Source: a virus. From it: 49,423 nucleotides of DNA. Below the pieces are notes generated by a model. It was not told the DNA's origin and ran no database searches. It worked only from the letters and a program-made list of their open reading frames with translations. Positions 1-7,400 of the stretch are shown here, one piece after another. Numbering within the stretch: the stretch's first letter is position 1; the number at the start of each line of letters is the position of its first letter. The stretch lies in IMG/VR virus record IMGVR_UViG_3300030117_005015, positions 1 to 49,423 of that record; one strand, 5' to 3'. A program made the translations under genes and the position numbers.

Positions 1-483
1 AGCTCCGAAAGAAGGTAGGTAAACAATATCTCCATTAACAAAACCATTAGTTTGAAATAAAGGCGTAGGATTTGCTAGGTTTCCAGTAATATCTATTTCA
101 TATATCCAATTAGAACCTATACTTGATGTTACACTTCCTATTATTAAAGTTGTATCATTTTTAGCACACATTCCATTGCCGGTATAACTAATACCAAATG
201 GAGTTGCTACACCTGGTATAACCGATATAAAAATAGGATCCACCTGTTCTATAAGACAGTTTTCGTCAAGTATTTCGAATTTTTTAATATGATCACCTCC
301 ATGTCCGTCTGGACATTTTATAAAAAAGAAATTATCATATTTAGCTAATTGTCCAGGTTCAAAATCAGGATGTGAAACAGCTTGTGATAATCCAGTTACT
401 GGATCTGTAAAAGTTATCGCTCCACCAAGAAAGCCTGATGTATCAGATACAACTATTTTACAATCTAAACAATCTATTGCCAT
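1..483 (-). CDS. Hypothetical protein, 3' end beyond the window
   Basis: Open frame of 161 codons starting at ATG 483 and running off the left edge without a stop. It begins MAIDCLDCKIVVSDTSGF and contains several Gly/Thr/Pro-rich stretches with no charged helices, which suggests an all-beta structural or fibre-like protein. A Cys pair lies near the N-terminus and another Cys sits in KCPDGHGGD. It lies 6 nt after the preceding gene (490-810) in the same leftward train of small virion-like proteins, so a tail or fibre-associated role is the simplest inference. I do not recognise a family. Confidence 0.75.
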   Translation of the reverse strand, partial: MAIDCLDCKIVVSDTSGFLGGAITFTDPVTGLSQAVSHPDFEPGQLAKYDNFFFIKCPDGHGGDHIKKFEILDENCLIEQVDPIFISVIPGVATPFGISYTGNGMCAKNDTTLIIGSVTSSIGSNWIYEIDITGNLANPTPLFQTNGFVNGDIVYLPSFGA

Positions 484-489
484 TTTATT

Positions 490-810
490 TTATTTAATTA
501 TTACATCTACAGTAGGTGTTTCAGATGCTGACTTAGTTAATTTTAAGTATAAACCGTATTGATTAGTAGAATTATCAAATGTAAAATCATGTACTAATGT
601 AACACCAACTGGTAACTCTACGCTTTTTAATATATAAAACTTACCACTAAGCTCTTTTTCTATATACAAATCTACAGTACATTTAGTATCCGCATGTATA
701 TTGGTTAGTGATATAGAAGATACTTTTACGCCTGCCCCAGGTGCTAATAACTCTCTAGTTAATTCAGCGGCTGCGGATGATGCTCCAGTTATATTAAAAT
801 ATTTAGCCAT
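490..810 (-). CDS. Small putative virion or fibre-associated protein
   Basis: 106 aa, starting MAKYFNITGASSAAAELTRE. The protein alternates short hydrophobic stretches with Thr/Ser/Asn turns, as in a compact beta-sandwich: SISLTNIHADTKCTVDLYIE, then YILKSVELPVG, then YGLYLKLTK. No signal peptide or membrane segment is visible. It sits 6 nt after the 817-1257 gene and directly before the partial gene at the left edge, at the end of a run of similar-sized proteins. The pattern 'I.LTN....CTVDLYI' loosely parallels the 'VYIRN', 'IYICN' and 'VYLKN' strands of the three upstream paralogues, so it may be a distant member of that family. Function unknown; a structural role is inferred from position. 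Confidence 0.75.
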   Translation of the reverse strand: MAKYFNITGASSAAAELTRELLAPGAGVKVSSISLTNIHADTKCTVDLYIEKELSGKFYILKSVELPVGVTLVHDFTFDNSTNQYGLYLKLTKSASETPTVDVIIK

Positions 811-816
811 GTGATT

Positions 817-1257
817 CTACCCCTTAGCCTCTACAATACCATCTGCGAATACCATATATTCTAAATATTGTGTTTCAGTTGCAGTAGAAGAAGCTACAGT
901 TATATTAACATTACCATCATAAGGCATAAGCATCCAGTCTCCACCATATAATTTACCTATAGTTTCAGATGTAGTTGCTGCTGCCGCAGATGCATGGTAA
1001 GCCACATAAAAAAATTCTGCTTTATTGGTACTAGCGTTTCTTATATACACTTTATGTGCCATATCATCAGTAAGCTCATCGTGTTCAACAATTACTGCCG
1101 CAGTTGTACTCGTGAATTTTTTAGTACGCAAACCGGTTGTTTCATCTAAACCTACAGAAGGATTAGCACTCTTGCTCATTGTCATTGTTTTACTAATACT
1201 AACAGGATAACTAAGTATATCACTACTAACATTAATAGTTGCTGTTGTTGTTGCCAT
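817..1257 (-). CDS. Tandem-family structural protein, copy 3
   Basis: 146 aa, starting MATTTATINVSSDILSYPVS. It shares with its neighbour (1282-1710) the opening MATTTATI, a strand of the form VYIRN/IYICN, the block GKLYGGDWMLMPYDG (GRLYAGDWMFVPYNA in the neighbour), and an ending YLEYMVFA (IEYAMFKTA there). The second neighbour (1749-2102) keeps the same plan in shorter form. These are therefore tandem duplicates that diverged. The Thr/Ala/Ser-rich, low-charge composition fits beta-sandwich decoration or fibre-head proteins. The start is the ATG preceded by an A/T-only leader made of TAAA units, with no Shine-Dalgarno site. Confidence 0.85.
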   Translation of the reverse strand: MATTTATINVSSDILSYPVSISKTMTMSKSANPSVGLDETTGLRTKKFTSTTAAVIVEHDELTDDMAHKVYIRNASTNKAEFFYVAYHASAAAATTSETIGKLYGGDWMLMPYDGNVNITVASSTATETQYLEYMVFADGIVEAKG

Positions 1258-1284
1258 ATTTATTTATTTATTTATTTATTTTTA
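1258..1284. repeat. TTTA tetranucleotide run between paralogues
   Basis: The gap between two tandem genes is a run of about six TTTA units on the + strand, read as (TAAA)n on the coding strand and ending directly at ATG 1257. Shorter versions occur at 2119-2139 on this strand and, in the opposite orientation, at 49110-49124 and 49318-49330. It probably serves as an unstructured, A-rich translation leader, as is usual in Bacteroidota, which rarely use Shine-Dalgarno pairing. A run like this is also prone to slippage, so its length may vary between relatives. Confidence 0.7.
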
Positions 1285-1710
1285 TGATTCAGCTGCTGGA
1301 AGAGTCCATGCAGTTTTGAACATTGCATACTCTATTTTATTTGCCCCTACAAGACCTTTTACTTCTACCTCCGCATCACCATCACTAGCATTATAAGGTA
1401 CAAACATCCAATCACCTGCATATAATCTACCTATTACAGTTTCATGAAGTTTATATTCTATATAACGAGTGTCATCGTCTGTAGTAGTATTGCAAATATA
1501 GATCCAATAAGCACCGTTATCTGTTGCAGGTCCATCTGCAAATAACTGAGCCTCATAATCTTTTGCTATTTCTGCGTTACCCATTTCCATCAACTCCATG
1601 CCAGTAGTTATACCAGTCTTCATCAATGTTGAACTAGCACTTATATTTAAAGGACTACCAGGCATCAAATCTGAACTGGAAATACTAATTGTTGCTGTTG
1701 TTGTTGCCAT
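1282..1710 (-). CDS. Tandem-family structural protein, copy 2
   Basis: 142 aa, starting MATTTATISISSSDLMPGSP. It matches the 817-1257 product in its first eight residues, in the central IYICNTTTDDDTRYIEYKL strand region, in GRLYAGDWMFVPYNAS, and in the C-terminal IEYAMFKTA. The region between is different (MELMEMGNAEIAKDYEAQLF), so the copies have diverged outside a shared beta core. Pattern and low charge suggest a virion surface or fibre-tip protein, by inference from context just downstream of a fibre-like gene. The start is fixed by the shared MATTTATI opening. Confidence 0.85.
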   Translation of the reverse strand: MATTTATISISSSDLMPGSPLNISASSTLMKTGITTGMELMEMGNAEIAKDYEAQLFADGPATDNGAYWIYICNTTTDDDTRYIEYKLHETVIGRLYAGDWMFVPYNASDGDAEVEVKGLVGANKIEYAMFKTAWTLPAAES

Positions 1711-1748
1711 GTTGTTGTTTTTATTTGTTATTAATTAATTGTTTTATT

Positions 1749-2102
1749 TTATGCTTCAAATATAGCGTATTCTAAATACGGTGTACTTGAAACTGAAGCA
1801 ACTACTACATCATTGCCCGAGTCCCAAGGAAAAAAAGCAAATTCTCCTGCTGCTAATAAAAAGTTAGCGGCTGATCCAAACTTAACCTGTATGTTTATTG
1901 TATCATCTGTATTTTTCAAATAAACATATGATTTTGTGTAAGAAGATGCTGCTAGTAATGTTAAATCACTTGTAGAAGTAGCTATTTTACTAGGTGCTAT
2001 TACAGCTTTAGTTATATTTAAATTATCCACTACAGAAAAGTTTATTAAATCAGTCGTAGCATCTGCACAAGATAATGTTAAAGTTGGTATTAATGTTGCC
2101 AT
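1749..2102 (-). CDS. Tandem-family structural protein, copy 1
   Basis: 117 aa, starting MATLIPTLTLSCADATTDLI. This is the shortest and most diverged of three tandem relatives. It keeps a strand resembling the others (SYVYLKNTDDTINIQVKFG), an aromatic-rich turn (GEFAFFPWDSGNDVVV) equivalent to GDWM..PY in the other copies, and the same ending (YLEYAIFEA). It follows the 466-aa fibre-like gene by 35 nt of AT-rich leader. The set probably arose by gene duplication. A virion decoration or receptor-contact function is an inference; I cannot name a known family. Confidence 0.82.
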   Translation of the reverse strand: MATLIPTLTLSCADATTDLINFSVVDNLNITKAVIAPSKIATSTSDLTLLAASSYTKSYVYLKNTDDTINIQVKFGSAANFLLAAGEFAFFPWDSGNDVVVASVSSTPYLEYAIFEA

Positions 2103-2137
2103 GTTATTATTTGTTTAATATTTATTTATTTATTTTA

Positions 2138-3538
2138 TTAAGGTGTTGAATCTATTTCTGTAACTGAAGTATTTGCTATTCCTAAATATGTAGACCAATC
2201 GTCTTCTATAACTAAAGTTATAAAAATTCTTTCATTACTTCCTGTTATATCTGTATCTGACTGTATTGATATTACGAACATATCTGTAGAATCCCAATGT
2301 TTAGCAGAGCTAAATGGAACATGCCACAAGTGTTGATCGTCCGCATTATTAACCGTAACGTTTACTGTTTCTACAGAAGAATAACCACCAGAATAAGAAG
2401 TTCCAACAGTATTTGTTTCTACACCAAAGGTAACCGTAGCATCGCCAGTATGTGTATTAAACGCCTCAGCTCTCCATGTGAGTGATACTAATCTACCATC
2501 ACAAACAGCCACTTCTTGATTTTCCTCTCTAGTTAATACTGTTTGTTCATCTTGAGATTTTAATGGTAAATAATATTTAGTTGTACCTATATCTGCTCTA
2601 AAAGATGTATTTACTATTCTATAGTGTTTACCCGTTTGAACTGTGGTATGAACTGAATTTATTCTATCATCTATAGCCGCCGAAGTCATTATACTAGTAT
2701 CATTGTCAACAAATGATTCACCATGAGCTTGAACAGCTGTTAAATTTATGCTATCAAAACCCAACGTTGTTATACCAGTAACGCTTCCACCATCTACTGT
2801 AACAGTGCCATCTAATAATATATTATTTCCACTAGCCGGTTCTAATTTTATTTGACCATTAGCATCTAGTGTTATATCTCCATCGGCTTCTACCTCAAAA
2901 TTAGCAGCAGCGGCAGCATCATCTACTGTTGTGAGTAAAGTATCCCCATCAGCACCAACGGTTATTCTAAACTTATCATCATCATTACCACTTTTATACC
3001 ACTCATAAATACCGGAGTAGTTTTTGTGAAATATATTACCATCAACAGAAAAAGTCAAATGAGCCGCATGTGAATCATCATCTATAGTAGTAATAGTAGT
3101 AGCTCCGTGAGTTGTTGTGCCTATTGTAAACCTATCACCGCTATCTTGATTTGATAAAATTGATAATAAAGAAGTGTCTGTTTCCCCAGCATCATTACTG
3201 AATGTTATATAAGTTAGCGCCGTCATTGTATCGGAACCAGTAGCCGCTAAAAGCCCACCTGCACTTCCGTTTGACATAAAATCAGAAACATCAACTCCAA
3301 TTGTAGCAGCATAAGCTCCACCAGTTGCACCCGAAACACTTGTTAAATCTACAGCTGTGCCAGCGGTTAAAGTAATACCACTTATATCACCAGTTTCCGA
3401 TGACATTACAATTTTTTGATTTGAATCTAAACCTAAATACCCACCACTAACTATTGTTCCAGTACGTATATTTTCTAAATATACATCACCACGAAACCTA
3501 GATACAAGGTCATATATATGTTGACCTATCCACTTCAT
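2138..3538 (-). CDS. Tail fibre-like or phage structural protein
   Basis: 466 aa, starting MKWIGQHIYDLVSRFRGDVY. The N-terminal 35 residues are helical and basic, followed by long stretches rich in Gly, Thr, Asp, Ala and Ser with repeating 'DG(D/N)..L' turns, for example VEADGDITLDANGQIKLEPA around residue 230. That is the usual look of trimeric beta fibre shafts. The C-terminal 170 residues are more globular (HYRIVNTSFRADIGTTKYYL onward) and could be a head domain. The ATG overlaps the stop of the upstream adhesin gene by one base. Neighbours (adhesin upstream, tandem small beta proteins downstream) fit a host-contact cluster. The family is inferred from composition and position. Confidence 0.75.
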   Translation of the reverse strand: MKWIGQHIYDLVSRFRGDVYLENIRTGTIVSGGYLGLDSNQKIVMSSETGDISGITLTAGTAVDLTSVSGATGGAYAATIGVDVSDFMSNGSAGGLLAATGSDTMTALTYITFSNDAGETDTSLLSILSNQDSGDRFTIGTTTHGATTITTIDDDSHAAHLTFSVDGNIFHKNYSGIYEWYKSGNDDDKFRITVGADGDTLLTTVDDAAAAANFEVEADGDITLDANGQIKLEPASGNNILLDGTVTVDGGSVTGITTLGFDSINLTAVQAHGESFVDNDTSIMTSAAIDDRINSVHTTVQTGKHYRIVNTSFRADIGTTKYYLPLKSQDEQTVLTREENQEVAVCDGRLVSLTWRAEAFNTHTGDATVTFGVETNTVGTSYSGGYSSVETVNVTVNNADDQHLWHVPFSSAKHWDSTDMFVISIQSDTDITGSNERIFITLVIEDDWSTYLGIANTSVTEIDSTP

Positions 3539-6480
3539 TACTTAATTAATTTTCTTTCTACAGTTCCGTCTTCATAAAGAAATAATAACACTCTATTTTT
3601 TTCAATTTTAGCTGGTCTACCTAATAAATCAGTAACCGAAACTAATTTAGCAATACGTTTTGGTATAGGACCGACCCAAGTTCCTTCACAATAATCATAT
3701 GTTAATTGACATATATTATCCCATTCGTTTTCACAACAGTAATCATCTACTGAAATCACCCAAGCGTAACAAGGATCATTTAACCAATAGGGATTACCTG
3801 CACCAGTAATGCAACCAGCATCGTAAAGACAAGAAACGCTATCATGAACATTAGCGGAAATATCATAATTATAAGCCGATTGATCCATACAGCCCTCAAT
3901 AATTGCGATACAACTTTCGTTATCTGTGTTTGCAAGTGAATCATAATTAAGCGCAGTGGAGTCCATACATCCATATATAAACGGGATACAACTAAAGTCT
4001 TCAACATTTGCCAAAGCATTATAATTAAGCATAGAAGGATCCGTACAACCATATATATAAGGAATACAACTATTATTGTCAGCATTTGCTAAAGGATTAT
4101 AATTAAACATCGTTGAATCAGTACAACCAAATATATATGGAATACACGAACCATCATCAGTATTAGCACTTGCATCAAAGTTAAACATAGTAGGATCGGT
4201 ACATCCATATATAAACGGCACGCAACTACCATCATCAGTATTAGCGTTTGGATTATAGTTAAATGCTAATGGCTGCATACAACCAAGTATTACAGCTACA
4301 CACCCACCGTTATCTATATTTGCTATAGAATCATAATTAAATGCCGTTGAATCTGTACAACCCCATATAGCTTCGGTTACACATGAACCATCATCTACAC
4401 CTGCTACATATCCTTGGGTATAATATTCTAAAAATGATGAATTAGTACATCCAGGCATATAATAACAAGTGTCAGGTGTATTAGCTGATATATCATAATT
4501 ATAAGCAGTTGAATCTGTACATCCATGTACTACAGGCTCGCAATAGTTACCACAAGATGGTATAGCTGTATATATTTCCCAGAATGGATGACTAAAAGGC
4601 TGTAGAGCGCCTTGGCCATTATTTGCAAAAGGATTTGTTCCTTCTGATAACAATGTATCACCGTAAGCATTTATTAATAAAAAAGAATTCTGCATAGTCT
4701 GAAACTCTACTTCTTGTGGTGGTTGTTGAGCTCCAGGAACTTCAAAATAATAAACTAAAACAGGCTCATCTGTTTCTAAATCTATTGGAAACGATTGTGA
4801 ATAAGAACCAGGCCCCATTGTGTATGTCCAAGTATTAGACCCTTGAGTAATACCTAAATAAGAATTACCCCATCCATCCGCAGCATCATCTTCTATTATT
4901 AAAGTATAATCACATACTGGTACTAAATCCATTATAGTTGCAGTAGGATCATAATTAAACATAGTGTCATCTGTACACCCATATATATGCAAATTAATAC
5001 ATGTACTATCGTCTACGTTCGCTAATGGATTATATTCTTGATAGTTTGGATCAGTACAACCAAGTATTGTGTCTTGTCCAGCGCAAGTAGTTCCATTTTG
5101 AACTGTAGAATATGCTACGTATCCAAAGTTAACGCCCACTGTATTTTGACTACCATCTAACCAAGTTCCCGATGTAAGATACGTTATAGTGTCTCCAGCA
5201 CAATCATATATAACAACTTCCCCTGCTGAACCAGGCGTTCCGTTCCCCATTATTCCATCGCCATACGTATCATTTAATATAAGTTCAAACCCTGATTGCT
5301 GAACACAAAACTCGTAAGTATAAGTCTGCCCTATGTCACCATAATCATACGTTCCTTGTGGAGCATCTCCTACGGCTTGGCCTCCACTCATCATTGTCCA
5401 AGAAGTTTCACCTGGCCAATTATCCAATCTAATCGTCATTGTTACTTGATACTCATTGTCTGGATCACATACAGCACCAGCACAACTCCCATCATCAATG
5501 TTAGCAAATGGATTGTATGATGTTTGAGTTGAATCAGTACAACCCGGTATACAAGGCGACGGAGTATAAGTTATTGTATCTGACAAGGTTCCATCCGCAT
5601 ATTCTAACACTATATAGTGCTCAACACTCCAGTTAGGAGGCATTTGTCCGCTTCCGGCGTTTACAGCAAAGTTGTTATATCCATTAGCCGCTGGCCAATA
5701 ACCCATGTAAGAATAAATATGATTATTTTCATTACCATAATGTATTTCAATTACATCGCAAGTAGACGTTGTAGTATCAGACCACCATTCAAATGTTATT
5801 CCAGTTTGAGTTCCCCAGCATTGATCATAAGCATTAGCGTTTATAAAACCTCCACAAGGGGGATAAGTACAAGATCCATCAGGATAAATAGCGTTAGCAT
5901 CATAGTTTAAAGCTACAGAATCCATACAACCCATAGCTGGATTAAATGGATCACTAATCATTATGTCATCTATAGCTATATCACTAGTATATAAATCACC
6001 AGTTACAGCTGTAAATTGTATTTTAAATGAATCAGTTGATGATATTGGATAATAAGCAAAAAACCATTCATCACCATAATTACCAGATTTAACGTCTAAA
6101 ACAGTATATCCATTATTATCTATTACCCCTATTTCTAAATCACCCATCTCCATACCATACATATGATACCAAAACGATAACACTTTACCAGGTGTTGCTG
6201 AAATGTCAAATGTTGGTGTGTATGTTATAAGTGTTTTGTTAGGATAATTAGGATAAGAAGACTCTACATAGTAATAAGTACCACCACCTGTTGTATGGTC
6301 TCCAGAAGGCCCGGTGTTATAACTATAAGTTGGTCCTTGCCAAACACTCCAATCTCCGTCATCAAATTGATCTTGTTCTAATGGTATATAGTTTTCAAAG
6401 TCATATATCCAAGGAAAAGTACTTACTTGTCCAAAATTAAATAATGGTAGTAATAATAATATTAATAATAGTTTTTTCAT
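3538..6480 (-). CDS. Secreted adhesin-like protein with T9SS-type C-terminal sorting domain
   Basis: 980 aa with four parts. Residues 1-18 are a Sec signal peptide (MKKLLLILLLLPLFNFGQ). Residues about 25-180 resemble a MAM/jelly-roll domain (DFENY at the start, FWYHMYGMEMGDLEIGV, IAIDDIMISD at the end). From about 183 to 885 lie 13 Cys-bounded repeats of the form GC(T/M)D...NY...A...DDGSC, nine of them dense after residue 640. Then comes a CC...WD..C module (DDYCCENEWDNICQLTYDYC), and the last 35 residues (SVTDLLGRPAKIEKN and LLFLYEDGTVERK) match the type A C-terminal sorting domain of the Bacteroidota type IX secretion system. All these modules are typical of flavobacterial secreted proteins. 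The gene starts with an ATGA overlap on the preceding 57-aa gene. Either the host exports it during infection, or the domains have been reused as a virion adhesin. Acquisition from a host is inferred. Confidence 0.85.
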   Translation of the reverse strand: MKKLLLILLLLPLFNFGQVSTFPWIYDFENYIPLEQDQFDDGDWSVWQGPTYSYNTGPSGDHTTGGGTYYYVESSYPNYPNKTLITYTPTFDISATPGKVLSFWYHMYGMEMGDLEIGVIDNNGYTVLDVKSGNYGDEWFFAYYPISSTDSFKIQFTAVTGDLYTSDIAIDDIMISDPFNPAMGCMDSVALNYDANAIYPDGSCTYPPCGGFINANAYDQCWGTQTGITFEWWSDTTTSTCDVIEIHYGNENNHIYSYMGYWPAANGYNNFAVNAGSGQMPPNWSVEHYIVLEYADGTLSDTITYTPSPCIPGCTDSTQTSYNPFANIDDGSCAGAVCDPDNEYQVTMTIRLDNWPGETSWTMMSGGQAVGDAPQGTYDYGDIGQTYTYEFCVQQSGFELILNDTYGDGIMGNGTPGSAGEVVIYDCAGDTITYLTSGTWLDGSQNTVGVNFGYVAYSTVQNGTTCAGQDTILGCTDPNYQEYNPLANVDDSTCINLHIYGCTDDTMFNYDPTATIMDLVPVCDYTLIIEDDAADGWGNSYLGITQGSNTWTYTMGPGSYSQSFPIDLETDEPVLVYYFEVPGAQQPPQEVEFQTMQNSFLLINAYGDTLLSEGTNPFANNGQGALQPFSHPFWEIYTAIPSCGNYCEPVVHGCTDSTAYNYDISANTPDTCYYMPGCTNSSFLEYYTQGYVAGVDDGSCVTEAIWGCTDSTAFNYDSIANIDNGGCVAVILGCMQPLAFNYNPNANTDDGSCVPFIYGCTDPTMFNFDASANTDDGSCIPYIFGCTDSTMFNYNPLANADNNSCIPYIYGCTDPSMLNYNALANVEDFSCIPFIYGCMDSTALNYDSLANTDNESCIAIIEGCMDQSAYNYDISANVHDSVSCLYDAGCITGAGNPYWLNDPCYAWVISVDDYCCENEWDNICQLTYDYCEGTWVGPIPKRIAKLVSVTDLLGRPAKIEKNRVLLFLYEDGTVERKLIK
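3828..4560 (-). repeat. Coding array of GC-D-NY-A-DDGSC repeats
   Basis: Within the adhesin gene, nine consecutive units of about 25-37 codons encode GC(T/M)(D/Q)..x.NY....A..D...C. Clear examples are YGCTDPTMFNFDASANTDDG, FGCTDSTMFNYNPLANADNN and YGCMDSTALNYDSLANTDNE. DNA similarity between units is visible, with recurring 'ccatatataaa' and 'gtacaacc' segments on the + strand, so the array probably expands and contracts by recombination. Four more diverged units lie upstream at about 5930-4930. The paired Cys suggests a disulfide per unit and the Asp-rich turn suggests metal binding; both are inference. Confidence 0.85.
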
Positions 6481-6650
6481 ATTTCAAATCCTAAATTACA
6501 AATCATTAATCTAAATCTTTTTGCAGTACATCCTGCTTCGCAAAATAAACAAGCTTTTATTTCCAATACTGTAAACGTACCTAATCTAAAACTTATTTCG
6601 TATTTTTCTTTTTTATTTCCTGGTTTAAAACCGTTTATCCAATTTATCAT
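6477..6650 (-). CDS. Cys-rich 57-aa protein upstream of the adhesin
   Basis: A short frame of 57 codons starting at ATG 6650, 3 nt after the nuclease gene stop, and ending in TGA at 6479-6477, which overlaps the adhesin ATG (ATGA). It reads MINWINGFKPGNKKEKYEIS at the start and then contains CLFCEAGC and a later Cys near the C-terminus, giving four Cys in about 20 residues. The tight spacing on both sides fills an otherwise empty 174-nt gap, which supports it as a real gene. The Cys cluster could bind a metal or form disulfides; no family is recognised. Translational coupling to the adhesin is likely. Confidence 0.7.
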   Translation of the reverse strand: MINWINGFKPGNKKEKYEISFRLGTFTVLEIKACLFCEAGCTAKRFRLMICNLGFEI

Positions 6651-6653
6651 AGT

Positions 6654-7022
6654 TTATCTTTTACCGCCATCATATTTAACAGCGTGTCCTTCTTTTATTA
6701 ATAATTCATTTACACTTTCTAACGTTAGTTTCTCTTGTCCGTCTACCATATCCACAAATAACTCACCTAAACATCTTCCATATTTTCCAACACCATGAGA
6801 TTGTAATGTTATTTCTTTTGCTCCTTCTAGCAATTGCTTAACTCTATCTTTAGCTGCTAGTCCCCTAGCTTTCTCTTCTAAGTCTCTAGTTCTGGATTCT
6901 GGAGTATTAATCCCCATAAATCTAATCCTTTTTTTAGTAGATATATCAAATCCTAAATCTATATTAGCATCAATAGTATCACCATCAATAACTCTGTCTA
7001 ATTTTATTTTATAAGTATACAT
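6654..7022 (-). CDS. Staphylococcal nuclease-like (SNase/TNase) endonuclease
   Basis: 122 aa with the complete SNase core. VIDGDTIDA (Asp13, Asp15) supplies the calcium site, RIRFMGINTPE supplies Arg34 and Glu42, and GKYGRCLGEL supplies Arg83, equivalent to the Asp21, Arg35, Glu43 and Arg87 set in the staphylococcal enzyme. The C-terminal helix (SVNELLIKEGHAVKYDG) also fits. Family members cleave DNA or RNA with calcium. There is no signal peptide, so it should act in the cytoplasm or travel with the virion. Its place between the thioredoxin-like gene and the adhesin, away from replication genes, leaves the role open: host DNA degradation, nucleotide recycling, or injection-associated cleavage. 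Confidence 0.9.
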   Translation of the reverse strand: MYTYKIKLDRVIDGDTIDANIDLGFDISTKKRIRFMGINTPESRTRDLEEKARGLAAKDRVKQLLEGAKEITLQSHGVGKYGRCLGELFVDMVDGQEKLTLESVNELLIKEGHAVKYDGGKR

Positions 7023-7037
7023 TATTTTTTAGGATAA

Positions 7038-7400
7038 TTAAAAATCACTCATTAATTGATTATCTATTTCTTCTTGTACTTCTTCTTTAGTTGCTACCAT
7101 TTTAAAACTAAGATCTGCTTGGAACCTAGCAACTTCTTCACCATCTTTAAATATTATTATTGTAGGCACAACAGCTATTTTATATTTTTTTGCTTCATTT
7201 GGGTTGGCAGCTATATCAGTATAAGCTTTAGTTCTACAATCGTTAAGATCCATAACCCACGGCACATCATTAACTTTATTCCAACCCGCATTAAATTGAA
7301 CAACTTTTATTTGCCCAAAACATATACTAGTTAATAACATAAAAATAATTATTAACATATATATAATTCGCGAATGCCAAGTAATTTCAGAATTTTCCAT
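7038..7400 (-). CDS. Membrane-anchored thioredoxin-fold protein lacking the CxxC
   Basis: 120 aa. Residues 12-29 form a hydrophobic segment (IIYMLIIIFMLLTSICFG), a signal peptide or anchor. The rest has a thioredoxin plan: KVVQFNAGWN for the strand before the active site, a helix, then KIAVVPTIIIFKDGEEVARF, which includes the conserved cis-Pro (Pro79) and following strands. At the active site the usual W-C-x-x-C reads W-N-K-V-N (residues 40-44), so both redox Cys are Asn. The protein cannot be a dithiol oxidoreductase. A binding or scaffold role is possible, as with T7's use of host thioredoxin as a processivity factor, although this one is extracytoplasmic. Start and stop abut both neighbours. 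Confidence 0.8.
   Translation of the reverse strand: MENSEITWHSRIIYMLIIIFMLLTSICFGQIKVVQFNAGWNKVNDVPWVMDLNDCRTKAYTDIAANPNEAKKYKIAVVPTIIIFKDGEEVARFQADLSFKMVATKEEVQEEIDNQLMSDF

Noticed and set aside
3780-4085. 101-codon minus-strand frame inside the adhesin
   Set aside because: Out-of-frame reading of the repeat array; it is hydrophobic because of the repeat base composition and has no independent start context.
3828-4560. CRISPR-like array
   Set aside because: The repeated segments lie in frame inside a protein gene and encode a Cys-bounded module; spacing follows codons and no cas genes are present.
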